Source: Deltaproteobacteria bacterium (lineage in GTDB: Bacteria > Desulfobacterota > GWC2-55-46 > UBA9637). Taken from it: a DNA stretch of 61,731 nt. Positions 7,009 to 15,116 of this stretch are shown here, in pieces. The stretch is taken from positions 1-61,731 of the forward strand of contig JAUYHF010000060.1 in the NCBI GenBank assembly GCA_030690165.1. The letters run 5' to 3'. The translations under genes and the position numbers were made by a program. Every line of letters begins with the position of its first letter. The first letter of the stretch is position 1. Below the pieces are notes generated by a model. The model had not been told where the DNA came from. It did not search any database and worked only from the letters and a program-made list of their open reading frames with translations.

Positions 7009-8829
7009 ATGCCTAATAGAGATACCCACCATCCGGTCAAAGGAATAATAAATTCACTTGGCGTTGTCTTTGGAGATATCGGCACAAGCCCTATCTACAC
7101 ACTCACGGTTATTTTCCTCATTACAAAACCCACAGCAGCCAATGTGATAGGTATCCTTTCTCTTGTTGTCTGGACACTGATAATTCTTGTAACTATTGAA
7201 TATGCCTGGCTTGCCACAAGCCTGAGCAGGAAAGGTGAGGGAGGCACCATTGTGCTCCAGGGAATACTTGTCCGCTTTCTTAAATCCGGCAGGCAGGCGG
7301 CATTTGTTTCGCTCCTCTCATTTATCGGAATTTCTTTGCTTATTGGCGATGGGGTTATAACCCCTGCCATAAGCATACTCAGCGCCGTTGAAGGCATACT
7401 TCTCATCCCCGGCTTTGAATCAATTGGAAACAATGTCCTCATTATTATCGCAGGTGCAATCTCTATTATCCTCTTCTCATTTCAGCAAAGGGGAACAGAA
7501 AAGGTCGCCGGGATATTCGGACCAGTAATGTTCGTCTGGTTTCTTGTATTAACAATATCAGGTGTTCTATCAATAATACATGTTCCGTCTGTAGTTAAGG
7601 CTGTAAATCCTTATTATGCAATAAATTTTATGGCACACAATGGAATAGCCGGATTCTTTGTGCTTTCTGAAGTAATTTTGTGCGCTACCGGCGGCGAGGC
7701 ATTATATGCAGACATGGGGCATCTTGGCAGGTTGCCCATTGTCAGGGCGTGGTATTTTGTATTTACTGCCATTGTTCTGAACTACCTGGGGCAAGGTGCG
7801 TTTCTCATCCAGCATCCGGAGGCAAAAAATGTGTTGTTTGAAATGATATTCAGCCAGGCGCAAATGCTCTACATCCCGTTTCTCATTCTCACCATCATGG
7901 CAACCATCATAGCGTCGCAGGCAATGATTAGCGGCATGTTCTCGGTAGTGTATCAGGGGATTATTACCCATATCCTCCCCATGTTTAAGGTGGATTACAC
8001 ATCTCGGGAGATGCGGTCGCAAATATATATCGGCGCTGTCAACTGGTTTCTGCTTTTCTCCGTCATCTTCATTATGTTTGAATTCAAAGAGTCTGCGCGT
8101 CTTGCCGCGGCATACGGCCTTGCAGTAACAGGGACAATGGCTCTTACAGGCATAATGATGACATGGATATTCTATCTGAAGCATAGATATATAAAAGCCG
8201 CTGTCGCAACCTTCGTTACGGCAGTGGATGTCATTTTTCTTGTTTCAAACATGTACAAAATTCCCCATGGCGGGTATTGGTCCCTCATCATAGCCGCAGT
8301 GCCGTTCATCATTATTCTCATCTATACCAAAGGCCAGAAAAGGCTTTATCGTGCGCTCCGCCCTCTTGATATGGAAGTCTTTCTTACAAGCTACAAGCAA
8401 ATATATAATGAATGCCCGAAGATAAAGGGAACGGCTCTATTCTTTACAAAAAGTACGGATGTGGTTCATCCCTATATCGTCCATACGATGTTTAGAAACA
8501 ACATCGTATATGAAGATAATATTTTCCTCTCTCTTATTATATTGCATGAACCCTTTGGCATTTCAGGCTCGTTTAGCGGCGAACTTGCATCTGGACTTCG
8601 ATCATTTGTGATTCAGATGGGATACATGGAGGTAGTTGATGTGGAGGATATACTGAAAAAAGCGGGAATAAACGAAAAAACAATATTCTACGGCCTTGAG
8701 GATATAACAACCACAAACATTATCTGGAAGATGTTTTCTGTTATTAAAAAGCTCACGCCTACTTTCGTCAAGTTCTACAAACTTCCGGGCAACAAGCTCC
8801 ATGGTGTGGTTACAAGGATTGAGATATAA
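7009..8829 (+). CDS. kup: KUP-family potassium uptake protein
   Basis: The 606-residue protein is near the usual Kup length (E. coli about 622) and has the family signature at residues 14-32, IINSLGVVFGDIGTSPIYTL. About twelve membrane segments follow (to about residue 450), then a soluble C-terminal domain. It imports K+ with protons through the inner membrane. The N-terminus aligns with the family, but the ATG at 7009 has no clear Shine-Dalgarno sequence. The gene lies behind a ZTP riboswitch and terminator, an unusual regulatory pairing. The next gene is convergent, so it is probably transcribed alone. Confidence 0.93.
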   Translation: MPNRDTHHPVKGIINSLGVVFGDIGTSPIYTLTVIFLITKPTAANVIGILSLVVWTLIILVTIEYAWLATSLSRKGEGGTIVLQGILVRFLKSGRQAAFVSLLSFIGISLLIGDGVITPAISILSAVEGILLIPGFESIGNNVLIIIAGAISIILFSFQQRGTEKVAGIFGPVMFVWFLVLTISGVLSIIHVPSVVKAVNPYYAINFMAHNGIAGFFVLSEVILCATGGEALYADMGHLGRLPIVRAWYFVFTAIVLNYLGQGAFLIQHPEAKNVLFEMIFSQAQMLYIPFLILTIMATIIASQAMISGMFSVVYQGIITHILPMFKVDYTSREMRSQIYIGAVNWFLLFSVIFIMFEFKESARLAAAYGLAVTGTMALTGIMMTWIFYLKHRYIKAAVATFVTAVDVIFLVSNMYKIPHGGYWSLIIAAVPFIIILIYTKGQKRLYRALRPLDMEVFLTSYKQIYNECPKIKGTALFFTKSTDVVHPYIVHTMFRNNIVYEDNIFLSLIILHEPFGISGSFSGELASGLRSFVIQMGYMEVVDVEDILKKAGINEKTIFYGLEDITTTNIIWKMFSVIKKLTPTFVKFYKLPGNKLHGVVTRIEI

Positions 8830-8879
8830 AATTCCTTAACCCAGAAAATGCAATCGCGACCCCTTTGCTTTTTTGTTCC

Positions 8880-9464
8880 TTATTTTTCTTTCTCCTCCTC
8901 TTTTACCACGATTTTACCTTCTTTCATCCCTGCAACAATATCTTCCTCTGGAACCTCTTCATGGGCAAGATTCTGATGGCAGTCTATACAGGTCTTATTT
9001 TCTGTCTCCATTTTCTTGTGTTCCCTTGCCGTCTCATCGCTGGATGACCTTAGTACCTTGTGGCATGTGCGGCAGGGTGAGCTATCCCATTTCTTAATAT
9101 TTATCCTGGCATTATGGGCATATTCTGCCCTGTACCCGTTAAACTTTTCCTTTGTGCTGTGATCGTGGGTAAATTCACCGATGAACCCCCTTACGCCGTC
9201 CACAATATGCGATTTAACCCTTTTTAAGAACTGGGGCGGCAGATGACAGTCCTGACATCCGGGATCGGCGCCAAGCGCCCCGTAATGCGATGACTTTTTT
9301 AAATCATCATGCACGTAACTCATGCTATGACAGGATAAACAAAAACCCGTGGAGCTAATGTACATTTCTCCACCAATAATCCCGAATGTTATCACAATGG
9401 TAACAACCGCTGTTCCCAGAATAATCCCCCATCGTTCCTTTAAAAAGTTTAACAACGTTCCCAT
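8880..9464 (-). CDS. NapC/NirT-type tetraheme membrane cytochrome c
   Basis: The 194-residue protein has an N-terminal membrane anchor (about residues 13-32) and four CXXCH heme sites at 42-46, 70-74, 131-135 and 159-163, matching the NapC/NirT/NrfH/CymA layout. This family oxidises menaquinol and passes electrons to periplasmic partners. The tail is highly acidic and lysine-rich. It is divergent from the chemoreceptor and electron conduit genes that start at 9749, so it is the best candidate for the quinol dehydrogenase feeding the decaheme cytochrome at 14139. The start has GGAGAAAT about 8 bases upstream. Confidence 0.88.
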   Translation of the reverse strand: MGTLLNFLKERWGIILGTAVVTIVITFGIIGGEMYISSTGFCLSCHSMSYVHDDLKKSSHYGALGADPGCQDCHLPPQFLKRVKSHIVDGVRGFIGEFTHDHSTKEKFNGYRAEYAHNARINIKKWDSSPCRTCHKVLRSSSDETAREHKKMETENKTCIDCHQNLAHEEVPEEDIVAGMKEGKIVVKEEEKEK

Positions 9465-9626
9465 AGATTTCTCCTTTGCCGAATGTATGCTAAATTTAGT
9501 TAAAATTTAAGATAGCGGCTCCTAAAATGGTGAAGTAATTTAGCGAAAAAAACAAACACCAATAAAGGAACCGGTATGGAAAAGGTATTATAAATCTCAT
9601 CAAAAAGCAAGGCAAGAAAGGCAAGG

Positions 9627-9684
9627 TGTCAACCCAATTTAGAAATGTCCTGTTTTTACCAAAATAGAAATGTCCGCTTTTTAA
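9627..9684. repeat. Possible solo insertion-sequence end with repeated AGAAATGTCC
   Basis: TGTCAACCCAATTT is followed by two copies of AGAAATGTCC (9641-9650 and 9666-9675) at a 25-base interval. Multiple short terminal repeats of this kind are typical of IS21-like element ends, and no transposase is nearby. It could be a decayed IS end in the intergenic region between the tetraheme cytochrome and the chemoreceptor. The rest of 9465-9748 holds only the promoter listed next. Confidence 0.4.
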
Positions 9685-9708
9685 GTTGTTGCCTCTTTCT
9701 AAAATAAC

Positions 9709-9736
9709 TTGACAAAAATTCCCATAAAAATATATT
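9709..9736 (+). promoter_or_regulatory. Sigma70-like promoter of the chemoreceptor gene
   Basis: TTGACA (9709-9714), a 16-bp spacer and TATATT (9731-9736) form a strong match. The -10 box ends only 12 bases before the ATG at 9749, so a normally placed transcript start would leave a leader of about 5 bases without a ribosome-binding site. Confidence 0.65.
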
Positions 9737-9748
9737 ATTAACGCCAGA

Positions 9749-11959
9749 ATGTTCAAGGTTACCCTCCAGCAAAGAATATACCTCGTCATAGCCGTTGTGG
9801 TTATCGTCCTTGCCGCAAGTTTCAGCCTTCTCATCTACTACGTTATAAGAAATGAAGAAGCCAAGCTTATTCAAGAAAAGGCAAAGGCAAGCTCCATGAT
9901 GTCTCAGACCATTCTCCATACCATTTATAAGGACATGCTCGATGAACGGGCGGACATGGCCTATCACCTCATGCAGAGCGTAAAAAAAATCAAAGGGATG
10001 GAGCGGGTGCAGATCGTGAGAAGCAACGGCGTTGAGGCGGCGTTTGCAGACGACAAGACACTCAAGGAAGTTGAAGAGGAATACGGAGAATTGAAACCGG
10101 AATGGAAAACCCCCCGCATCTCCCATGGCGGGAAAAATGTCGCCGATGGAGTAGACTACCCTAAATTCAAGGAAGCATTACAGTTTTTTAAAGACAATCC
10201 GAAAAATATCGAGCCAATACATTTTATAGAAGAACGCACGGATAAAAGACTTTTTACATATCTTGAGATTATTAAAGGGCGTCAGAAATGCAGCGCATGC
10301 CATAAGGAAACAGTAGGGTTTCGGGCTTTCCTCATGATCTCAATATCCCTTGAAGATACCTATGCTGCGCTCAAGGAGAGCCGGAACAACTGGACATGGT
10401 TCGGAATTGTGACCATCGCCGTGGTGAGCCTGATCCTCGGCACCACCATAACAGTAGGCGTTACCAGGCCCATTAAGCAGACAGTAAGCATGCTCGGGGA
10501 TATCGCAGAGGTAAAGGGAGACCTGACCAAAAGGCTTACGGTTAAAACAGAGGATGAGATCGGCAAGGTTGCGCTCTGGTTCAATAAATTCGTTGAAGGG
10601 ATGCAGGAAACCGTCAAAGTAGTCAAGACGGCTTTTGGGAAGGTTGTGTCCATTTCCGGACTTTTATCCGCATCTTCCCAAAAGGTGCGGCAGTCCGCAG
10701 AACAGCAACTCCGCTCAACAGATGACACCTCGTCTGCAATCAACGAGCTGGAAACGTCCATGAAGTCTGTTACAGGCGCTGCCGAACATATCCACTCCTC
10801 AATGGACAACGTTGCATCATCCGTGATTGAGATGTCTGCATCTTCCGAAGAGATATCCGGTAATATGGAAAAATTGTCTTCTTCTGTCGAAACAACAACG
10901 TCATCAATCATGGAAATCAGCGCGTCGGTAAAAGAGGTGGCAAACTCTATCGAGATGCTCTCGGACATTGCGGAAAAAATAGCCTCCTCCATAACGCAGA
11001 TTCATGCTAATATCAAAGAAATTGAGAAATACACCGACGAGCAGACGGGCCTTGCCGAAGATGTTAAAAACTATGCAACTTCAGTCGGTATGGATTCGGT
11101 GAAAAAGACTATGACCGGAATGACCCGCATTCGGGAAGACGTCACCTCGGCATCCGCAGTCATAAAGAAGTTAGGTGAACGGTCCGAGGCTGTCGGCAGC
11201 ATGCTCAACGTAATCAATAATGTCGCTGAAACGACATCTCTCCTCGCTCTCAACGCAGCCATACTTGCGGCCCAGGCAGGAGAGCACGGCAAGGGATTTG
11301 CCGTTGTTGCCAATGAGACAAAGAACCTTGCGAGTAAGACAGCCACATCAACAAAAGAGATTGCCGGCATTATCGAGGCGTTTCACGGTGATATAGCAGA
11401 TGCAATAAATTCCATCGGGCGGAGCTCGGCCGCTGTAGAGGAAGGGGTTGCGGCCTCCTCAGAGGCGCTAACCGTCCTTGAAACGATCGGCCAGAGCACG
11501 GACCAGACCGCAGGGATGGCAAAAAAGGTAGGGATTGCCACCAGAGAGCAGGCACAGGGAGTGAACCTTGTCACAGAGACCATTCAGAAAATGGGGCAAA
11601 TGATTGAAGAGCTGAAGAGGTCAACCGACGAACAACGGCGCGGAACTGAAGGGATCATCAAGGCCTCGGAAAACATGAGCGACATTACAAAAACCGTGAA
11701 GACGTCCACCCAACAGCAGGCCAAAGAATCAAAATACACCTCAGAGATTGTTTCCGACGTTGCGCAAAAGATAAAGGCGATCGCAAAGACAATTGACGAA
11801 CAGAGAGTTGCGGTAAGCCGCATTGCAAAGACAGTGGAACTGGTAAAACGGGTCGGCGAAGACAATGTCAATCTTGCGGCAGAGCTCGACAAGACGGTAG
11901 AAAAATTGAATGAACAGGCAGCTCATATGAAAGAAGGTATGGATAAGTTCAAGGTCTGA
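9749..11959 (+). CDS. Methyl-accepting chemotaxis protein with a c-type heme sensor domain
   Basis: The 736-residue receptor has TM1 (about 10-32), a periplasmic sensor region, TM2 (about 216-238), HAMP (about 239-295) and a long cytoplasmic signalling domain. The hairpin tip reads LLALNAAILAAQAGEHGKGF, with VVANETKNLA following. The sensor region carries CSACH (181-185), a single covalent heme site close to the membrane, as in heme-PAS chemoreceptors described from Geobacter. It would report redox state, oxygen or NO to a CheA-type pathway. No NWETF-like tail is present. It lies at the head of the cluster of electron-transfer genes, which suggests taxis toward electron acceptors. A hairpin follows its stop. 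Confidence 0.88.
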   Translation: MFKVTLQQRIYLVIAVVVIVLAASFSLLIYYVIRNEEAKLIQEKAKASSMMSQTILHTIYKDMLDERADMAYHLMQSVKKIKGMERVQIVRSNGVEAAFADDKTLKEVEEEYGELKPEWKTPRISHGGKNVADGVDYPKFKEALQFFKDNPKNIEPIHFIEERTDKRLFTYLEIIKGRQKCSACHKETVGFRAFLMISISLEDTYAALKESRNNWTWFGIVTIAVVSLILGTTITVGVTRPIKQTVSMLGDIAEVKGDLTKRLTVKTEDEIGKVALWFNKFVEGMQETVKVVKTAFGKVVSISGLLSASSQKVRQSAEQQLRSTDDTSSAINELETSMKSVTGAAEHIHSSMDNVASSVIEMSASSEEISGNMEKLSSSVETTTSSIMEISASVKEVANSIEMLSDIAEKIASSITQIHANIKEIEKYTDEQTGLAEDVKNYATSVGMDSVKKTMTGMTRIREDVTSASAVIKKLGERSEAVGSMLNVINNVAETTSLLALNAAILAAQAGEHGKGFAVVANETKNLASKTATSTKEIAGIIEAFHGDIADAINSIGRSSAAVEEGVAASSEALTVLETIGQSTDQTAGMAKKVGIATREQAQGVNLVTETIQKMGQMIEELKRSTDEQRRGTEGIIKASENMSDITKTVKTSTQQQAKESKYTSEIVSDVAQKIKAIAKTIDEQRVAVSRIAKTVELVKRVGEDNVNLAAELDKTVEKLNEQAAHMKEGMDKFKV

Positions 11960-11965
11960 GACTCA

Positions 11966-11995
11966 CCCCGTTAGAGAACAAGTTCTCTAACGGGG
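11966..11995 (+). repeat. 13-bp stem-loop between the chemoreceptor and the first heme-binding protein
   Basis: CCCCGTTAGAGAA (11966-11978), loop CAAG, TTCTCTAACGGGG (11983-11995) is a perfect stem. No T run follows, so it may be an mRNA-stabilising or partial-termination element within the gene cluster rather than a classical terminator. It begins seven bases after the stop codon. Confidence 0.75.
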
Positions 11996-12015
11996 CTCAC
12001 TTTAAGGAGGCGTCC

Positions 12016-13029
12016 ATGAAAAAAACTCTTTTGATTTTTGCATCCCTCGCCATGCTCTCGTTCCAGCGCTCTTCTCTCGTGATTGCGGCAGACGTTAACT
12101 GGGATGCCGTACCGGCAAACACCGTTAACTTTTTCTATACAGGCGTTGCGTCGTGGGAATTTCTGACGAGCAAGAACCACGGCGTCGGCATGGTTCCAGT
12201 CGTGAAGAAAAAGAAAACATGCCGCGAATGTCACATAAGCAAAGATGGTACTTTTGACATAGAAGTCTCTGAAATCATAAGCGGCTCGCTGGTCATGAAG
12301 GCATCGAGAAACTCATTTGAACCAAATCCCATACCAAACAAGCCGGCGATCATTGATGCCATGTTCCAGGTGGCGTATGACCCCGACTATGTCTATGTGA
12401 GAATACAGTGGAATTCTGCCGGCAAAAGCTGGAACAGCGCAGATGATGATAAAAATGATAAACCGGATAGAGTTGCCATACAGATGAATCTTAGCCAGGA
12501 GGAATTTTCAAAATTCGGCTGTTTTATTGCGTGCCACAATGATCAGAACTCCATGCCCGACAGCCCCTCAAAAGATAAGGTGGCTAAACATCCGTATTAC
12601 GCAAAGCTCAAACGGGATGACGTACGTCTCTATGCGTTCTACAGCAGGAATGACGGATGGTCATCCTTAAAGGACAACAAGGCCATTGACGAACTTCTCA
12701 AAGGCGACGGCCTCATTGACCTCTGGGCAGCGAGCTTTAAGGGGAAAAAGACAGAATTCCTGGATGAATGGATACTGGAAGACAGGAAGGAAGACCACAA
12801 AGATATTGAAGGAAGCGGGAATTGGAATGGCGGAAAGTACACTGTTGTTTTTAAAAGAAAACTGAATACCGGCGATAATAAAGACGTGCCTATCAAAGAT
12901 GGAAGCACGGTAACCATCGGCATCGCCATTCATGACGATAATGCAAAATTAAGACAGCACTATGTCTCATTCCCCATGATTATAGGATTCGGCGCTAAAG
13001 GGTTTATCAATGCAACAAATATAAAATAA
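12016..13029 (+). CDS. Ethylbenzene dehydrogenase-related heme-binding protein, copy 1 (c-type heme motif)
   Basis: The 337-residue exported protein has a signal peptide of about 25 residues ending near IAADVNW. It contains CRECH (69-73), a standard c-type heme site, and a C-terminal region like the heme-binding gamma subunit of ethylbenzene dehydrogenase/DMSO-reductase family enzymes (QVAYDPDYVYVRIQW; AIHDDNAKLRQHYVSFP). A second motif, CFIACH (169-174), has three residues between the cysteines. No molybdopterin catalytic subunit is nearby, so it is more likely a periplasmic electron carrier for the decaheme/porin system. A strong AAGGAGG precedes the ATG. Copy 2 follows at 13119. Confidence 0.75.
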   Translation: MKKTLLIFASLAMLSFQRSSLVIAADVNWDAVPANTVNFFYTGVASWEFLTSKNHGVGMVPVVKKKKTCRECHISKDGTFDIEVSEIISGSLVMKASRNSFEPNPIPNKPAIIDAMFQVAYDPDYVYVRIQWNSAGKSWNSADDDKNDKPDRVAIQMNLSQEEFSKFGCFIACHNDQNSMPDSPSKDKVAKHPYYAKLKRDDVRLYAFYSRNDGWSSLKDNKAIDELLKGDGLIDLWAASFKGKKTEFLDEWILEDRKEDHKDIEGSGNWNGGKYTVVFKRKLNTGDNKDVPIKDGSTVTIGIAIHDDNAKLRQHYVSFPMIIGFGAKGFINATNIK

Positions 13030-13118
13030 GATATGCGATCTTTTTTGAAAGGATTATCAGGTAAGTATCGGGCACGTCTGCCCTTTTGAAGCAAACCATA
13101 CATTTTCCGGAGGCTGAC

Positions 13119-14123
13119 GTGCAAAAAAAGTTATTTATGTTGATGCTATCCATCCTCTGCTGTAGAATTCCTTCCGTTGCTTTTGCAGCAGACATTGACT
13201 GGAACAGCATTCCGCCGTATAAGGTAAGACTCTTTTATCCGGGCGTCGCGTCCTGGGAATACCTTACGAGCAAAGACCACGGCATTGGAAGATATGCTGT
13301 CATAAACAACAGAAAATCGTGCGCCGGTTGCCATATAAGCAAGGGGCTTACCTTTGATCTAAGGGATCAGGAAATAGTTAGCGGCTCGCTTAAGATGAAG
13401 GAGTCGGAAAGGCAGTTCGAACCGAGCCCTATCCAAGACAAGCCTGCCTCCATGATAGCGTCTATCCAGGCGGCATATGACGATGAATATATTTATTTCA
13501 TGTTGCAGTGGGATTCCGCAGGCAAGAGCTGGGACAATCCGGCAACAAAACGGTTTGACGGTGTTGCCATACAGATAAATACCGGACGGCCCGAATTTGA
13601 AAAGTTCGGCTGTTTCATAGCATGTCATAACGATCAAAATACCATGCCCGACAGCCCCTCAAAGGATAAGGTGGCTAAACATCCGTATTACGCAAAGCTC
13701 AAACGGGATGACGTACATCTCTATGCATTCTACACCAGAAATAACGGGTGGGAAGATATAAAGGATGATGCATTGCTTGCAGACCTTCTAAAAAAGGATG
13801 GACTTATTGACCTCTGGGTGGTAGGTATAAAGGGGAAAAATATGGAGGTTAAGGACGAATTCATATTCACAGACCGCCGGGATGATTCCCGCAACGATAT
13901 TGAAGCAAGCGGAACATGGGAAAATGGAAAGTATACCGTTATTATGAAGAGGAAGCTCGTAACCCTGGATCAAGAGGACATTCAGCTTAAAGCCGGCAGT
14001 TCGTTCAATATTGGCCTTGCAATTCATGACGACGGGGCTCAGAAAAGGCAGCACTATGTTTCATTTCCGGTAAGCATCGGGCTGGGGACCAAGGGAACAA
14101 TAACAGCAACAAAAATAAGATAA
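13119..14123 (+). CDS. Ethylbenzene dehydrogenase-related heme-binding protein, copy 2
   Basis: This 334-residue paralogue of the preceding gene has the same layout: signal peptide (about 1-23, cleavage near AFA-AD), CAGCH at 68-72, CFIACH at 165-170 and the EB_dh-like C-terminal region ending LAIHDDGAQKRQHYVSFP. I chose the GTG at 13119 because GGAGG ends five bases upstream and the signal peptide then starts naturally; an in-frame TTG at 13086 would add eleven residues. A 91-bp stretch is almost identical to copy 1 while flanks have diverged. It stands directly upstream of the decaheme cytochrome, so a role in periplasmic electron transfer is likely. Confidence 0.75.
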   Translation: MQKKLFMLMLSILCCRIPSVAFAADIDWNSIPPYKVRLFYPGVASWEYLTSKDHGIGRYAVINNRKSCAGCHISKGLTFDLRDQEIVSGSLKMKESERQFEPSPIQDKPASMIASIQAAYDDEYIYFMLQWDSAGKSWDNPATKRFDGVAIQINTGRPEFEKFGCFIACHNDQNTMPDSPSKDKVAKHPYYAKLKRDDVHLYAFYTRNNGWEDIKDDALLADLLKKDGLIDLWVVGIKGKNMEVKDEFIFTDRRDDSRNDIEASGTWENGKYTVIMKRKLVTLDQEDIQLKAGSSFNIGLAIHDDGAQKRQHYVSFPVSIGLGTKGTITATKIR

Positions 14124-14138
14124 CTTAGGAGGGAGATT

Positions 14139-15083
14139 ATGAAGAGATACCTATTTGCCATGCTATTTTTGGCGCTATGGCGTCCTCTTGCATACGGAGG
14201 AGAAGTTGACTGGGCAGCGCTCAATCCAGCGCTTGCTGACGCGACCTATATCGGGAGCAGCGCAAAATGTCTGGAGTGCCACGAGGAATACATGAACGTC
14301 TTCAAAAAGACAGCCCATTCGCGGGCCAGCCACACCATGAAGCAAAACGACTGCGAATCATGTCATGGGCCGATGAGCAAACACCTGGACGCTCCCAAAA
14401 GGCGTCCTCCACTTACGGTCTCTTTTAAAAAGGAGCGCGGATTGACGGCCCTGCAGAAAAATTCCATTTGCCTGCAGTGCCATGAAAAAGGAAAGGTAGC
14501 TATGTGGATGGGAAGTCAGCATGAAAGGGTCAGTGTTGCATGCGCAGACTGCCACAACATTCAGAAGGGAATGCCGCGGGACCTTATAAAACAGACAAAT
14601 ACCGACCTTTGCATCAAGTGCCATACGAAATACCGTGCAGCCATACAAAAGTCCTCTCATCACCCCCTGCGGGAAGGGAAACTCTTTTGTACTGACTGCC
14701 ACAACCCGCATGGAACCATGACAGAAAAACTCGTTTCAGCAAACTCCGTGAATGAGAAGTGTTATGAATGTCATACTGAGTATCGGGGACCGTTCCTGTT
14801 TGAGCATCCGGTGGTCAGGGAAAATTGCATGACCTGTCATGAGCCGCACGGTTCAAATTTAACCTTTCTCTTAAGATTAAAACCGCCGCATCTTTGCCAG
14901 CAATGCCATGTGAACGTCATTCAGGGTCACAGCGCGTTCCTCTTCGACGGCAATGACCTGCCCGGTGGTTCAAACTTTAGCGGCAGTGTTGGCGGCAAGC
15001 GCATGGTCCAGAAAGGGTGTCCAAACTGTCATTCTCAAATACACGGCTCCAATCATCCGGCAGGGGCAAAGTTTCAGAGATAA
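14139..15083 (+). CDS. Decaheme c-type cytochrome, DmsE/MtrA-type
   Basis: The 314-residue exported protein has a signal peptide (about 1-22) and ten CXXCH motifs spread evenly: CLECH, CESCH, CLQCH, CADCH, CIKCH, CTDCH, CYECH, CMTCH, CQQCH and CPNCH. Length, heme number and order fit MtrA/DmsE/PioA, the periplasmic heme wire that inserts into an MtrB-type porin. The porin gene follows 33 bases downstream, supporting that partnership. It would carry electrons across the outer membrane, out to extracellular acceptors or inward from donors. AGGAGGGAG precedes the ATG at a good distance. Confidence 0.92.
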   Translation: MKRYLFAMLFLALWRPLAYGGEVDWAALNPALADATYIGSSAKCLECHEEYMNVFKKTAHSRASHTMKQNDCESCHGPMSKHLDAPKRRPPLTVSFKKERGLTALQKNSICLQCHEKGKVAMWMGSQHERVSVACADCHNIQKGMPRDLIKQTNTDLCIKCHTKYRAAIQKSSHHPLREGKLFCTDCHNPHGTMTEKLVSANSVNEKCYECHTEYRGPFLFEHPVVRENCMTCHEPHGSNLTFLLRLKPPHLCQQCHVNVIQGHSAFLFDGNDLPGGSNFSGSVGGKRMVQKGCPNCHSQIHGSNHPAGAKFQR

Positions 15084-15116
15084 GGATACATACATTACAA
15101 AACGAGGAGGATTGCC

